Assembly (NCBI GenBank): GCA_031841125.1
Contig: CM063110.1
Span: 18,905,626-18,969,625, forward strand
Direction: 5' to 3'
DNA: 64,000 nt
From: Acanthococcus lagerstroemiae
Lineage: Eukaryota; Arthropoda; Insecta; Hemiptera; Eriococcidae
Both the position numbers and the translations under genes were made by a program. Each line of letters starts with the position of its first letter. The stretch's first letter is position 1. Shown here in pieces: positions 11,690 to 22,808 of the stretch. A model generated the notes under the pieces. The model was not told the DNA's origin and ran no database searches. It worked only from the letters and a program-made list of their open reading frames with translations.

Positions 11690-13330
11690 ATATTAATTTT
11701 GTCCGTAGTTAAGGTTTATTTGGTTGGACCCCGTGACCCAACGCGTCACGGCCGGCGTGGGCATAACCCCCTCCATCCTTTCCTTTTTCTCCACCCGTCT
11801 ATTTCTGGGCACAAACCTTCCCTTCTTCCCTCCCTTTTCTTCTCCTCTATAAGGGTCCTAGCGCCTTTTGTATTTCGTCTCTCCAGTGAGTTGTAGGTCT
11901 ACCTTTGCTTCTCATTTTGTCATACGGGGTCCACCCTTCCACCCTTCTCTCCCATCTATTCCCTCCCTTCCTCATAATATGACTCGCGTAGTTCCATTTT
12001 AAAAATTTGATGGTTTTGCCATGTCGTTCAGTTTAGTTTTGCTCCTGTTTCCGCATCTTCGACTTTGTCTTTTAATTTGATCCCCAACATGCTTCTCTCC
12101 ACTGCCGCCGTGTAGCTCGGAGTCTATTAGCACATATTTGTTTTTGTCAAAGCCCATGTCTGGACCCCATACTTCTGCTTTAGTTCTTACAATCATACAT
12201 TTAAAGATATTTTTTAGCTTCCAAAAAGAGTTTCACCCACTTCTAATTCTCCTTGAAGCTTCGAACCATACAATTTGCCCCAAGTATCTTAATTCCTTCT
12301 CTCAATCTATTTTTTCACCCCCCATTTTTACTAGTTCGCCCTTTGAATTTGCGAGGAGCTTCGTTGTACATGTGTTTACCTCCAGCCTTGCTTCCTTACA
12401 TGCACCTAACTAATGCCTTCAGGTCGCTTGCTACTAAGACTACATCGTCCACGAATCTTAGATTGTTCAAAAACTTCCGCTCGATCTTTACCCCCTCCCC
12501 TCCCCTCACAATATAATTTTCGCATTGCTTCTTCCAAAGCGCAGTTCAACAAATTTGGTGACAGTGGGTCCCTTTACCTCACCCCCTCCCTATTTTAAAG
12601 GTTTCCCCTTTTATATCTGTTTTGAATTATTCAGTTGCACCTTCATATATATTTGTACAGTATTTCTGATTATATGTTGATTGCTTTTTAACCCCCTGAT
12701 TTTTCAATGCTTTCGTAAAAATTAATGGTTCATCGAGTCAGAACGCTTTAGAGAAGTCTATAAATAGTAAGAAAATTTCGAAATTATATTATTTTCATTT
12801 TTTCAATGATTTGGTCAATAACAAAAATCTAGTCCACTGTTGAATGATTTTTCCTGAATCCGACCTGCTCGTCAGCTTGTTGACTATCCAGTTGGAGGTA
12901 TAACCTCTCTTTTAGAATTATCATAAAAATTTTGCCCACATTAGATGTAAGACTAATCAGCTTATTATTTTTGATGTCCACTTTGTTCCCTTCTTTAAAA
13001 AGTAAGATTATTTCCGCCTCCTCTCATTGCCTCGAGGTGGATTCACTATTCGGAATTCTATTGAATAACCTGGTCATCTTTGGGGTTAGTTCTTCTGTAA
13101 AGAGTTTCAAGGACCCATTGTGTACGCCATCTGGCCCAACCGCCTTTTTACTCTTGAAGGTTTTCAGCGTATTGCCCACTTCTTTTTACATTATGCTTGA
13201 AAAGTTGACGGGGTTTGTCCTTGGTTCAGTAATTCCACTACTTGTCTCTACATTCTCGATGCTCTTCTCCCCCCTGCTGCCAAATAATTCGCTGTAGAAT
13301 TTGGTAGCTACTTCTACGATCCCTTAGACT
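11690..13330 (-). pseudogene. degraded RTE-like non-LTR retrotransposon (RT + C-terminal domain)
   Basis: Reading the minus strand from about 13330 downward gives fragments in several frames: VGPDGVHNG, then EIILLFKEGN, SLTSNVGKIF, and EQVGFRKNHST (RT motifs 0-2). Further on come degenerate copies of the DFSKAF and GDPLSPNL regions. Near 12000-11880 the C-terminal module reads RWERRVEGW and GRPTTHWRDEI. The same order of blocks is seen in the better-preserved element at 34083-36980, with which it shares phrases. Many frameshifts and stops show it is dead. The endonuclease part is absent, so the copy is 5'-truncated. Confidence 0.8.
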
Positions 13331-13339
13331 CCCACTATT

Positions 13340-14310
13340 CATGCATTTTAGACTGTCGAGTGGTCTGAAATGAACGAATAGTTTGCAAGAAATAACGATT
13401 TTAATATTTTGATGTCGCGTGCGTAGGTTAATCGTTGCGTTACGCGGCGCGCCAGGCGATGGCAACCGCGACACCTACGGGCGCGCCAGGACATCGGTTT
13501 TTCGAACTTCAAGCTCAAGTCGATGTGGGTAATGTAATCCGATTTGGCTGAAATCTCCATGAATTCATTTTTACACCCAAAGAAAAAATTTAGTGAGTGT
13601 GAATGGGGGTGGGGGCAAAAAGAAATTCGAACATCTTCCATTTCTGGTAGGAATAAGTGGTACCGTAATGTCTTTATTTTTTGTCCGAACCGTAAGTAGA
13701 GATGTAATGAACGGGTCAGAATAAAATTCAGATTGAAGATACAACGGTGCTGGAAATGGAATCGCATTGAATTTAAACAAAATCGGTCTTTATAGAGAGG
13801 AGGAAGAGGGGGTCACGGTCGTGAATATGCCGTATCTCCCGTATGGTGTATCCGAGCGCAAAATAAGTTGGTAATTTTTTGATGATGCTATTATAAATAT
13901 TTTTTTTGACGATGCTGTTCTAATTGGTACAAAGGGAATATACGAATTTTCAGTGTGTTGCACAGAAAATGTTCAATAAAATGTACTTAATGGCCGAACG
14001 GCTACACTCCTTATCTTAACCACTAGGGCAACTATACTCAAATAAAGCTTTTTCATGTTCTGTTCCTTAAATGGACGTCAGGTCCAGTGGTGTCACGAAC
14101 CCTATCGGTGTGTATGTGTATACGTGCGTGTTCGAAGGGGGGGGGGGTCAGAAAGCAAAAAAGTTGTTTTCACGTTCTTTCGACTGATGTTCAAAATACT
14201 GACTGCATGGCTGAAACCGATTGTAAAGTTTTTACCAAAAAATGCCGACTCGATACAAAAAGTTCCCATCCAAGCAGAAAAAACAGTCAATGACTTTTTT
14301 GTTTTCCAAA
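13340..14310. other. unannotated stretch with one GC-rich patch
   Basis: No gene recognised. 13420-13500 is unusually GC-rich with repeated GCGCGCC words. 14095-14145 starts with CCAGTGGTGTCACGAAC, similar to a hAT-like end, but no matching right end was found. A run of G lies near 14138. Confidence 0.4.
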
Positions 14311-14317
14311 CTGATAA

Positions 14318-14847
14318 CAGGGTGTCTACCGATCACCCGTAAACCTATGGATTTTCATTGAAAAAAACTTGGAAAAAATCAAAACTGTTTAAATATTGAC
14401 AGCGTGTGAACAGATTTTTGTTTTTCCTGCTAATTATCTGAGGTCATGAAAATCCATATAAAAACATAATGAATCATGAATATATCAAAACATCGAATGA
14501 TGAAATTGGAATTAAAGTTGTAGATTAGTCGAGTGTTACTCTCTTATTATTACTTTTCTTTAAATGTTTCTTTCTGAATTATTTCGAGTAGTGAGTAGAA
14601 CCAAATGAGAAAAAATTCATAAATATAAAGAAACAGAAATTGGAATGTTTGTATTGATTCTTCAAAGATCCATTATTGTATACGGTACTTTTTTGTTATT
14701 GAATTTGGGAAGATAAACTCGGCAGAATGATACCCATATCGGTTTTAGAAAAAAAATCTTGAGAGGCCACGGAAAAAAATATTGAGGTCATGAAAAACTC
14801 ACGGAAAGCCGCGGATTTTGATTCTTTTTGATCTGGTAGACACCCTG
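14318..14847. mobile_element. 530-bp terminal-inverted-repeat element (CAGGGTGTCTACC ends)
   Basis: The left end CAGGGTGTCTACC (14318-14330) is an exact inverted match of GGTAGACACCCTG (14835-14847). Inside the ends both sides contain GGATTTT and a run of A followed by a GAAAAA/GAAAAACT word, so similarity extends further imperfectly. The interior is AT-rich and non-coding, with one CATGAAAATCCAT phrase. No convincing target-site duplication was found, so the superfamily is unresolved. It is best read as a non-autonomous DNA transposon. Confidence 0.7.
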
Positions 14848-14849
14848 TA

Positions 14850-15290
14850 GATAGTCTAAAAGGCTGAAATCGAATTTGATGGAAAATGCCGACTCCTAAA
14901 ATTCTTGAGGAGGGAGATGGTGTTAGACTTGCTACACCGCGGATGAAATCTCCAGAAGAGATGCATTCGCATTAATTGTATTAATTTTTTTCCCACATAT
15001 AGCAAATGAAAAAACTTCTCGAAATAAATTCCATTATCAGTAATGATTCTCACTTACATATTAGATAAAAATAATTGATTTATACAACTTTTTTAAAGCA
15101 TTAACTGCTCTCTGAGTTATGCGCTGCATTGGGTGGAATGCTTAGATAAAGAACAAAATATCCAAGAGCATTAGAAACTGGAGTAGGGAAGAGAAGTGGT
15201 CAAGTTGGTAATTTAAAAAATCAAGGGGAGGGGGTAGTAAATTTGAGGCGAGTTCTGAAATGTTGAGTGACTGGATAAAAGACAAAAAAA
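14850..15290. other. AT-rich spacer
   Basis: No feature recognised between the TIR element and the retrotransposon fragment that starts near 15300. Confidence 0.4.
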
Positions 15291-15297
15291 AAATGTG

Positions 15298-15690
15298 GGG
15301 GGACTGTAAGTGCATCCTCTTGGTGACAGAAAGAACAGTTTCGAAGTCTGAGATTGGGAGAAAAGTAAGAGTGGATGAGTTTGGTGTGACCTGTTGGAAG
15401 ACGGGTCAGGACAGTTTCCTGGTGTCTAGAAATTTCTAATGTTGGTGGAGGTTACAGCGGAGGGTTTGATGGAGAAAAGTTTAGATAAGGAGAGGGACCG
15501 CTCTTGCTGCCATTTTTGAAGAATCAGTTTGCGATTAAAACGATTTGGTGTCAAAGATTGGGATGTACAATTTAGCAATGGATTTTGGGCAGCAGCATCA
15601 ACCATTTCATTACCCTGGATACCAGCATGGCTCGGGAACCAGACTAGTGACAGAGGGATGTTGGCGTGGGAGAAGGAAATGGATAACATA
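15298..15690 (-). pseudogene. RNase H C-terminal fragment of a non-LTR retrotransposon
   Basis: The minus-strand frame 15689-15426 begins in the last part of an RNase H domain (LVWFPSHAGIQGNEMVDAAA). It continues into the typical downstream tail. A second frame toward 15300 gives TRLPTGHTKL and NCSFCHQED, the Cys-containing segment that follows RNase H in such elements. It is related to, but not the same copy as, the element at 6290-7950. Only about 390 bp survives. Confidence 0.75.
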
Positions 15691-15752
15691 GGGATTTACT
15701 GAACGATGAGATTATCGAAGTATACATGTTCTGAATAGCTAGGAAGGGCGGT

Positions 15753-16338
15753 TCCGAGTTTCGTCCCGTTGACCTTTTTTTAAACGAGTTTAGTCTCACT
15801 TTAGAGGTCGAGTTTAATCCGAAGCTATATCCGAGTTTAATCAGAAACGATGTCCAAATTTAGTCCCTCGCAGTTTTGTAAGCCTGTTAGCGTTATCCAG
15901 AAGACACCACGCGGGGGTCGGCTTACCCAGTCTTCTAAAAAAAGAATTTTGTAGGGAACGTCAGATCAACTGTTGCATCGTCATGAAAAAATATGAAAAA
16001 AAGCACGTTCAGCGTGGGGAGAGGAACTTAAAGGAAACACGTTTTAAATTATTCTAGGGAACGGGCATCGTCGTTCAGTAAACCAAGGCACCGATCTTTG
16101 CATTCTTTACCTTTCGTGAACCAGACTATAGAGTATGTAGACGAAAGAATAGCCTACTACCTACTCGTAGGCACCTATAAAGTTACGGGACTAAACTGGA
16201 CTACTTACACGGACTAAACTCAACCACTTGCGCGGACCAAACTTGGCTATATTTGTGTGGACTAAACTCGAAAATCACTCCCGGGCTGAACTCGGCTGCG
16301 ACATTACTCTTTTGGCACTAAATTCGGATGCAGTCGGT
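15753..16338. mobile_element. foldback-like element: inverted arms made of ~24-bp tandem units
   Basis: From 15753 to about 15875 there are five units beginning with CCGAGTTTARTC-like words. From 16187 to about 16338 there are six units beginning with GGACTAAACTCGG-like words, the reverse complement of the first set. Unit length is about 22-30 bp in both arms. Inverted arms built from short tandem repeats resemble Foldback elements. The intervening ~310 bp contains no coding sequence. The left edge of the 5.58-kb duplication (15907) falls between the arms, so only the right arm is duplicated at 21765-21916. Confidence 0.6.
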
Positions 16339-16813
16339 AGGAGTGAGCTAAGAGAATCGGATGAGAGAAGTATGTCACACAGATACAACAGGTAAATTCA
16401 ATTGGGAATATTATACATGACAGGAAAAAAGGGTGGCACGACAGGACTTTTGCATACTGAAAAATGGTATATAACGACAACTTTAACAACAACTATTTCA
16501 TTAGTAAGAACGACAAAAAATATTTTCGAACGACTTTTATTTTAAACGACAGTTCATTATATTTCCCGCCAATTATATTTTTTCCCGTGTGCACATATCA
16601 TGCCATCTACCGACATTTTTTATCACTAATATGTTTTTGTGCGATGTGGCTTTATTACTTGCATGGCGTTCATAGCCGCAGGCACCTTATTAAAAAAGAA
16701 TCTGTCAAGTCTGAGCAAAATCGGAAAAGGTTAACCCGTAGGAATTAACATTAATTTTTAATTAACGAAATTCGAGCTTTAGTTACTGTGGGTACCCCGG
16801 ATATGAGCTTAAA

Positions 16814-16898
16814 AAGTGAAGCGCTGCGTGGAAGAAGGACCTTCGTCTCAAAAGAAGTACATTGATCGAAGGCCCTTCTTTCACTTAGCGCTTCAATT
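16814..16898. ncRNA. candidate pre-miRNA-like hairpin (copy 1)
   Basis: Arms 16814-16845 and 16867-16898 are 32-base imperfect inverted repeats, pairing at 27 of 32 positions, around a 21-base loop. The total of 85 nt, single unbranched stem and scattered mismatches match the geometry of an animal miRNA precursor. Each arm contains GAAGCGCT and a GAAGG..CCTTCG block. It could equally be a MITE remnant or a siRNA-yielding hairpin. Expression cannot be judged from sequence. Confidence 0.35.
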
Positions 16899-16918
16899 AT
16901 TTTCTATTCCAAATAAAG

Positions 16919-17230
16919 GTTTTAAGGGTCGCTGACTTCATTTCAGGGGTTATTTCCTCCCTTCTCTCCATTCAGGCTTCCCTAGGGACTAATTTTCAGT
17001 TATTCCAATTTTCCTCAATGTTCGAGTTTTTTACATCGCTAATAGGATTTTTTAAGTCACTAAATTCATTTCAGTTGTTTTTTTTCCTCTCTCCTCAACC
17101 CTTTAGATTTTACATGGGGCTAATCTCCAATTACTTTAATGTCACCGATTTCTGAATTCTGTAAGTGAACAGTACGGTTTTTGGGGTCGCTGAATGTGTT
17201 TCTGGAGTCATTTTCCCTATCCTCTCCGCC
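16919..17230 (+). repeat. tandem array, three units of ~129 bp (GTCGCTGA family), copy 1
   Basis: Units start with GGTTTTAAGGGTCGCTGA (around 16919), GGATTTTTTAAGTCACTAA (around 17046) and GGTTTTTGGGGTCGCTGA (around 17177). Each is followed by a TTTC..TTCCTCTCTCC-like pyrimidine stretch and an ACATGGG-TCTGAT-like word. The core is the same as in the arrays at 4525-5250 and 31368-31860. Confidence 0.75.
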
Positions 17231-18888
17231 GCTAAGGATCTACATGGGTCTGATATACGATATTATCATTTTTTACTTATTTATTTTTTCATTTATTTTG
17301 ACGTCCACACAAAAATTCGCTTATAACATTTAATTTGTCGTCACCCAGGTTACCGTGGTAATTAATTTTCAGCAGTGTATTGTATATTACTGTCGTGCAT
17401 CTTATTTCACGTAGTGTAATTCATTTTTTACGTCGTCCCATTCATTTTTTTGTCGGATATTCATTTTTTTATTGTTTCCTGCGGAAATTGTAGTTGGATT
17501 CACTAAATTGTCGTATTTGCATTTGTTCCGGTCGATATATACCTTTGTTATGTGGGGCCATTAAATCAGGCCCAAATCCAATCCCCTTTATAAATTAAAA
17601 ACAAGAAATTAATATTGTAGGCAATCAATCAAAAAGAGTCGATTAATCAAGAATAATTATTGACTTATCAAAAATATTTAATGAACTAAAAGTAATCGAT
17701 TAATCAAAAAAGATTGACATTAAAAGCAGATATTTGAACGTCCACATTAAGACTGTTTACCCTGTCCAAATGTAGTCCAGTGGTGAGGAAGATCTGGTTC
17801 AACGGGCCATCTGTTACAATATACAAGATGTTTTGTTTGTTACCCATACTTTTGAACGACTGAAAGGCAACAGAACCATTTTTTTCTTTCTTGCTTGTCG
17901 ACTAGAATTTCAAAATTTTGTATCCATCTATGAACAAAAAAACAAAAAACAAAAAAAAACCATCTGACGCTAGTCAGTCCAGGGAACATACGTTCATCAA
18001 ATAGCCCTGCATTTGTCGGTTGCCGACATCCTCGCGAGCTTTTATCGCTTTAAATTTGTCTAAACCTTCGTGTATATGGAGAAAGCCTGGCAGTCCAAAA
18101 GTCTGGAACTTTCTCCGCATGACGGATGCGCGACGGTACATACACGTCGTCCACGTCCGCGTTATACGCATCCGCCGAGAAAAGTTTGTAATCAGTTTAG
18201 AGTTGATTCTTCTCCAATTGAAAAGCGACCGCTTACAGAAAACAATTACCCCGGCGATCGCTCTTCCAAATTTTCCGAGCGACCGGATAACATTCGTTAC
18301 GTCCCCTATCGATCAATCAAGCGGAGATTTTTAATTTTCCATCAATTAATTTCCAGTTTAATATTGTTTTACTCGAGTAAAACACGGCGCGGCGGGTGAA
18401 ACTCGGTTCAAAAGCGTCGTCGGTTCGTTTCCCGCTTTTATATTCCCTCGAAAACCATTCCAACGAAATTGAACTCTTCGGCGAGAAGAGGACGATTAAG
18501 AAAGCAGAAGAGAGAGGGCCGAGAAAGAGAGAGCGAAGGGAGGGGGCGAGAGAGACAGTGTGAAAGCGAGAGAGAAAAAAACGTGTAACGTTTGTTCGCA
18601 ACTTCTAAACAAGGAGAAACTATATAGGAGACATTATTCGGGTTTTCAGAATCGCCATTATCGCTACGTGGCACTCGGTACAAACGACCAATTCTGTAAA
18701 TACCCGTTCGCGTCCGTGCCCCCTCCTACTTTGAAAAGAAAAAGCGAAAGCGAAAATCCTTTAGTTCGCAAAAAATCTTAATTATTTTGCCAGCACGCTA
18801 TATTCTTTCTTCTTTCCCATTTCTTTTCTCTTTCTTTTTTTCTTCGTTATATTCTGTTCTCGTTTTTTCTATATTATAAGTATATACA
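17231..18888. other. interior of duplication unit: AT-rich part then CpG/GA-rich part
   Basis: 17231-17970 is AT-rich, with repeated ATTCATTTTTT and GATTAATCAA words. 18000-18770 is CpG-richer. It contains GA-rich runs near 18490-18580 and open frames on both strands that owe their length to SerLeu/ArgGlu-type simple sequence. Nothing recognisable is encoded. The same DNA recurs at 22809-24465. Confidence 0.45.
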
Positions 18889-19900
18889 CAGGGTGTCCCA
18901 CTTTTTCACCGTTGGAGGGATGGTCGCACCGGCCCTTGGTAAACATGGATCTTTATTCGAGATAGTGGCACATCTTTTAGGGCACAATAATCTTATCTTC
19001 CTTATATGGCGGACCAGCATGTACCACCGACTTTGGAATCTTAAATGGAAACCTATGGAATAAAATATCGTAATAGAGGCTACTTGGGTTACTGACTTCG
19101 AATATTGCATCAGATCTTTATCTGGTCTTGTTCGGGGCCACCGAATTTGGAAAAAAAAAATGGGTAGAACTCACTTGGCAGATTACCTTTCCTCGAAGAG
19201 AAAAAGTCGAATGCTTCTCGTTAAGAAGTGAGAAGAGATGATTTCCCTCGCTGTTCTTGAGAAAAGTGCACGAAAGGAGATTGACTGACTTTTTAATTGA
19301 GATCGTTGCTTCGATGATGTTTGGCCTAGCCTGGGTAAAAAGGAGAGAATAGAGAAAGAAAGAAAGGGAGAGAGAGAGAGAGAGAGAAGAAAACCGAACT
19401 GTTTCGGAATGAGAATAAACTGAGGAAGGATTACAATAGAGATATAAAAGAGTGCAGGTCAGGTCGAACAGAATGAAGTAACGATGTGTCGATTTTTCAA
19501 ATATAATATATGCAATTCGCGGTGAGGGGTTGCCGCAAAAGGAAGAAACACTATTCCTCAAACAGAAGAACGAAGTCCTTCACTTTTATCAAAAAAGGAA
19601 GAGATGATGTTCGCCTTCCTAAGAAAAGAAAAGAAGAAAAACAAGCCCCCCCCCCAACTGGAAAAATATTGAAATTCATTTCATTTATAACCGGAAAAGG
19701 GCATTTACTTCTCTTTTCTCGAGGAGGTAGTTCCGCTCACCGAGGGTAGAAATCAGTTTTTGTCTCCTTCTTAGAGAAAGAACATGTTTCTCATTCTTCA
19801 AGAAGTGGAATAATTTTATTCTTAGTCTTACACCAATAAAAGGACCAAGTTCTTTTCATTTAGGGTATGAAGAGATCGATATGCTTCCATTTTCTCAAAC
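18889..19900 (+). repeat. three-part dispersed repeat, copy 2 (in duplication copy 1)
   Basis: Head CAGGGTGTCCCAC at 18889, then GGGATGGTCGCACCGG and GGTAAACATGG, phrases also present at 30589. A single GTCGCTGA-type unit near 19060-19140 reads ATATCG, GGGTTACTGA, TTCGAATATTGCATCAGA. From about 19170 to 19900 comes the tail of TTCTYG..AAGAAG palindromes, interrupted by a GA microsatellite. The middle is shorter than at 4342 because only one tandem unit is present. Confidence 0.65.
19368..19387. repeat. (GA)10 microsatellite, copy 1
   Basis: Ten GA units in the tail of the repeat in duplication copy 1. The homologous tract in copy 2 has 27 units. Confidence 0.9.
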
Positions 19901-19926
19901 TCTTTTTGTCAGTAAGTTATCACTAG

Positions 19927-20360
19927 AGGTTTGCGGACGATATTGTGCTAATAAGTGAACGTGAGGGAGACATTCAAAAAATGTTGGACAAGCTTGTTGC
20001 AGCAAGCGCTAAGGCGAGTCTGGAAATAAATGAGGCTAAAACGAATTGTGTGCGTAATAAGGCGGGGGAAAATGTTTATTGAAAATTTCGGCCTAGACTA
20101 AACAAGAAAGCTGTACATATTTAGGGCAAGTTATCTCCTACAGTAAGAAAATGAAGAGAGCTGGAGGTTAGGAGGGACAAGGCCTGGAGGGGTTACTGGG
20201 CCCTTCGATCCATAGCGTACAGTCAAAAGTAAGAATTCTGGAGTTTTGTGTTTTCCCGATCCTGCTATATGAGGCCCAAGCGTAAACTTTGTCAATAGCC
20301 CAAGCTAGAAAACTGATATCCACGCAAAATAATATGTTGAGAACTGAGAAACATTCTACA
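19927..20360 (+). pseudogene. RTE-like reverse transcriptase fossil, copy 1
   Basis: An open segment 19927-20082 without an ATG reads RFADDIVLISE, the RT catalytic palm block. It continues with ASAKASLEINEAKTN, the conserved region after the palm. Downstream, in shifting frames, come GQVISYSKKMKRE, RRDKAWRGYWALRSI and a LISTQNNMLRT block, as in RTE-like thumb regions. Everything upstream of the palm is missing and several stops interrupt the rest. It is a short relic carried in the duplicated unit. Confidence 0.75.
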
Positions 20361-20470
20361 GATAAGACTGAGCGACAAAATCAAAACAAAAAAACTTTCC
20401 GGTAGAAAGCGAGAACGAAATTACGCGGTTGGATCCAGTGTAAAAGATAACTCACGAACTCTCGAGCCCA

Positions 20471-20716
20471 AACCAGAAATTTTTCAGCGTTCTATGTGTA
20501 ATTTGACGAGCACCCCTGAGTTGTGTTATCACATTCAAAACTTGAGAAGGTAAATTCACGTAAATCTAAATCTGCTTCAACTCATGTTAGACCAACCAGA
20601 AATCTTTCAACGTTCCACGCGTAATTTGATGAGCACCCCTGAGTTCGCATTACAGATCCAAAGCTTGAGAAGTTAAGTTCACGCAAATCTAAATCTGTTT
20701 CAACGCACGTTAAACG
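20471..20716. repeat. 123-bp tandem dimer, copy 1
   Basis: Two diverged units start with AACCAGAAAT at 20471 and 20594. They share ATTTGAYGAGCACCCCTGAG and AAATCTAAATCTG at corresponding positions. No coding sense. Confidence 0.8.
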
Positions 20717-20719
20717 AGC

Positions 20720-21480
20720 GACTCTCGCTCTCCAACAAGCTTTTTGAATGGCTTCGCCGATTCAGAGCTGTTCGGTTCCGATTTCATACACACGTGGTAT
20801 AAATGTCCGTAAATGAGAAATAAAGTGACACCTTATCGTTTACTCGAATCTAGGTCAAGCAAGCTTCAGCAGCGAGCGAAGAAATCATGCAGCCCCCCAA
20901 CAGGGACACGTAGTTTTTATAGCCTCGTTTCTAATCGAATCTTAGGTTTGAGCATAAAATTGTCGTAACTTTATCGTCTCTCCGAAATTACAACTTTTCT
21001 AACTAATCTATACGGCACTCTTCACCACGAGCTAAGCCTCTCTAAAGTGTATAAACGTCTCACTATCGACAGTAACGCGCACGTCTATCGCCAAATCTTC
21101 TTCATTCCAACTCCATATATCGGAACAGTTAAAAGTGGAGTATGGATGATTATAGATACCGAATCTAAACGGGGTCACGGTGGGTTGGTTTGCAATTTTA
21201 GGTAGACGACAAAATACCTGAAAATCAAGTGTTGATGGCAAACAAATCAAAATACCCGAAAACTTACTCCTTATACAAGGTATTTCACAAAATGGTCTTC
21301 TCTCTTTTTTTGTTTCGAATTAAAGAATAGAAACAATGTCAGCGCAATTTAGGGATGGTTCAAGTATTATGAACAATTTCACACAAATTATACCATTTAA
21401 AAAAATCATTCGCCTTTTTCTGTTCGTACATTTTTGACAACGATAAATTTTCTAGTTCAAGTTCCGAAGTACAACAAAAT
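20720..21480. other. right end of duplication unit, no gene recognised
   Basis: AT-rich DNA with a short minus-strand open frame (21250-21032) that lacks any known motif. The same sequence recurs at 26320-27083. Confidence 0.4.
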
Positions 21481-22390
21481 CAATCCACGCGGGGGTCGGC
21501 TTACCCAGTCTTCTAAAAAAAGAATTTTGTAGGGAACGTCAGATCAACTGTTGCATCGTCATGAAAAAATATGAAAAAAAGCACGTTCAGCGTGGGGAGA
21601 GGAACTTAAAGGAAACACGTTTTAAATTATTCTAGGGAACGGGCATCGTCGTTCAGTAAACCAAGGCACCGATCTTTGCATTCTTTACCTTTCGTGAACT
21701 AGACTATAGAGTATGTAGACGAAAGAATAGCCTACTACCTACTCGCAGGCACCTATAAAGTTACGGGACTAAACTGGACTACTTACACGGACTAAACTCA
21801 ACCACTTGCGCGGACCAAACTTGGCTATATTTGTGTGGACTAAACTCGAAAATCACTCCCGGGCTGAACTCGGCTGCGACATTACTCTTTTGGCACTAAA
21901 TTCGGATGCAGTCGGTAGGAGTGAGCTAAGAGAATCGGATGAGAGAAGTATGTCACACAGATACAACAGGTAAATTCAATTGGGAATATTATACATGACA
22001 GGAAAAAAGGGTGGCACGACAGGACTTTTGCATACTGAAAAATGGTATATAACGACAACTTTAACAACAACTATTTCATTAGTAAGAACGACAAAAAATA
22101 TTTTCGAACGACTTTTATTTTAAACGACAGTTCATTATATTTCCCGCCAATTATATTTTTTCCCGTGTGCACATATCATGCCATCTACCGACATTTTTTA
22201 TCACTAATATGTTTTTGTGCGATGTGGCTTTATTACTTGCATGGCGTTCATAGCCGCAGGCACCTTATTAAAAAAGAATCTGTCAAGTCTGAGCAAAATC
22301 GGAAAAGGTTAACCCGTAGGAATTAACATTAATTTTTAATTAACGAAATTCGAGCTTTAGTTACTGTGGGTACCCGGATATGAGCTTAAA

Positions 22391-22475
22391 AAGTGAAGCG
22401 CTGCGTGGAAGAAGGACCTTCGTCTCAAAAGAAGTACATTGATCGAAGGCCCTTCTTTCACTTAGCGCTTCAATT
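22391..22475. ncRNA. candidate pre-miRNA-like hairpin (copy 2)
   Basis: Same hairpin as at 16814, carried in the second copy of the duplication, with arms 22391-22422 and 22444-22475. The stem and loop are unchanged between copies. Confidence 0.35.
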
Positions 22476-22496
22476 ATTTTCTATTCCAAATAAAGG

Positions 22497-22808
22497 TTTT
22501 AAGGGTCGCTGACTTCATTTCAGGGGTTATTTCCTCCCTTCTCTCCATTCAGGCTTCCCTAGGGACTAATTTTCAGTTATTCCAATTTTCCTCAATGTTC
22601 GAGTTTTTTACATCGCTAATAGGATTTTTTAAGTCACTAAATTCATTTCAGTTGTTTTTTTTCCTCTCTCCTCAACCCTTTAGATTTTACATGGGGCTAA
22701 TCTCCAATTACTTTAATGTCACCGATTTCTGAATTCTGTAAGTGAACAGTACGGTTTTTGGGGTCGCTGAATGTGTTTCTGGAGTCATTTTCCCTATCCT
22801 CTCCGCCG
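22497..22808 (+). repeat. tandem array, three units of ~129 bp (GTCGCTGA family), copy 2
   Basis: Duplicate of the array at 16919-17230 inside the second copy of the 5.58-kb unit; unit order and spacing are unchanged. Confidence 0.75.

Larger units (their letters stand above)
15907..21484. repeat. tandem segmental duplication, copy 1 (5,578 bp)
   Basis: The sequence from CCACGCGGGGGTCGG at 15907 matches, base for base with few exceptions, the sequence starting at 21485. Copy 1 ends where copy 2 begins. Differences seen are scattered substitutions and small indels: one C near 16796, an extra CACGTC in copy 2 near 23723, and A-tract and GA-tract length changes. Both copies carry the same set of sub-repeats. 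At the junctions the bases CC are shared (CC-ACGC at the start, CC-TTCA after copy 2), a possible 2-bp microhomology. Confidence 0.95.

Noticed and set aside
12932..13297. 121-codon plus-strand frame
   Set aside because: It is the antisense of the minus-strand reverse transcriptase remnant (GPDGV, QVGFRK blocks).
14095..14145. Left end of a hAT element (CCAGTGGTGTCACGAAC)
   Set aside because: No matching right end or 8-bp duplication found within a reasonable distance.
18438..18683. Ser/Leu-repeat minus-strand frame (repeated at 24016)
   Set aside because: Produced by the GA-rich tract; low-complexity translation with no support.
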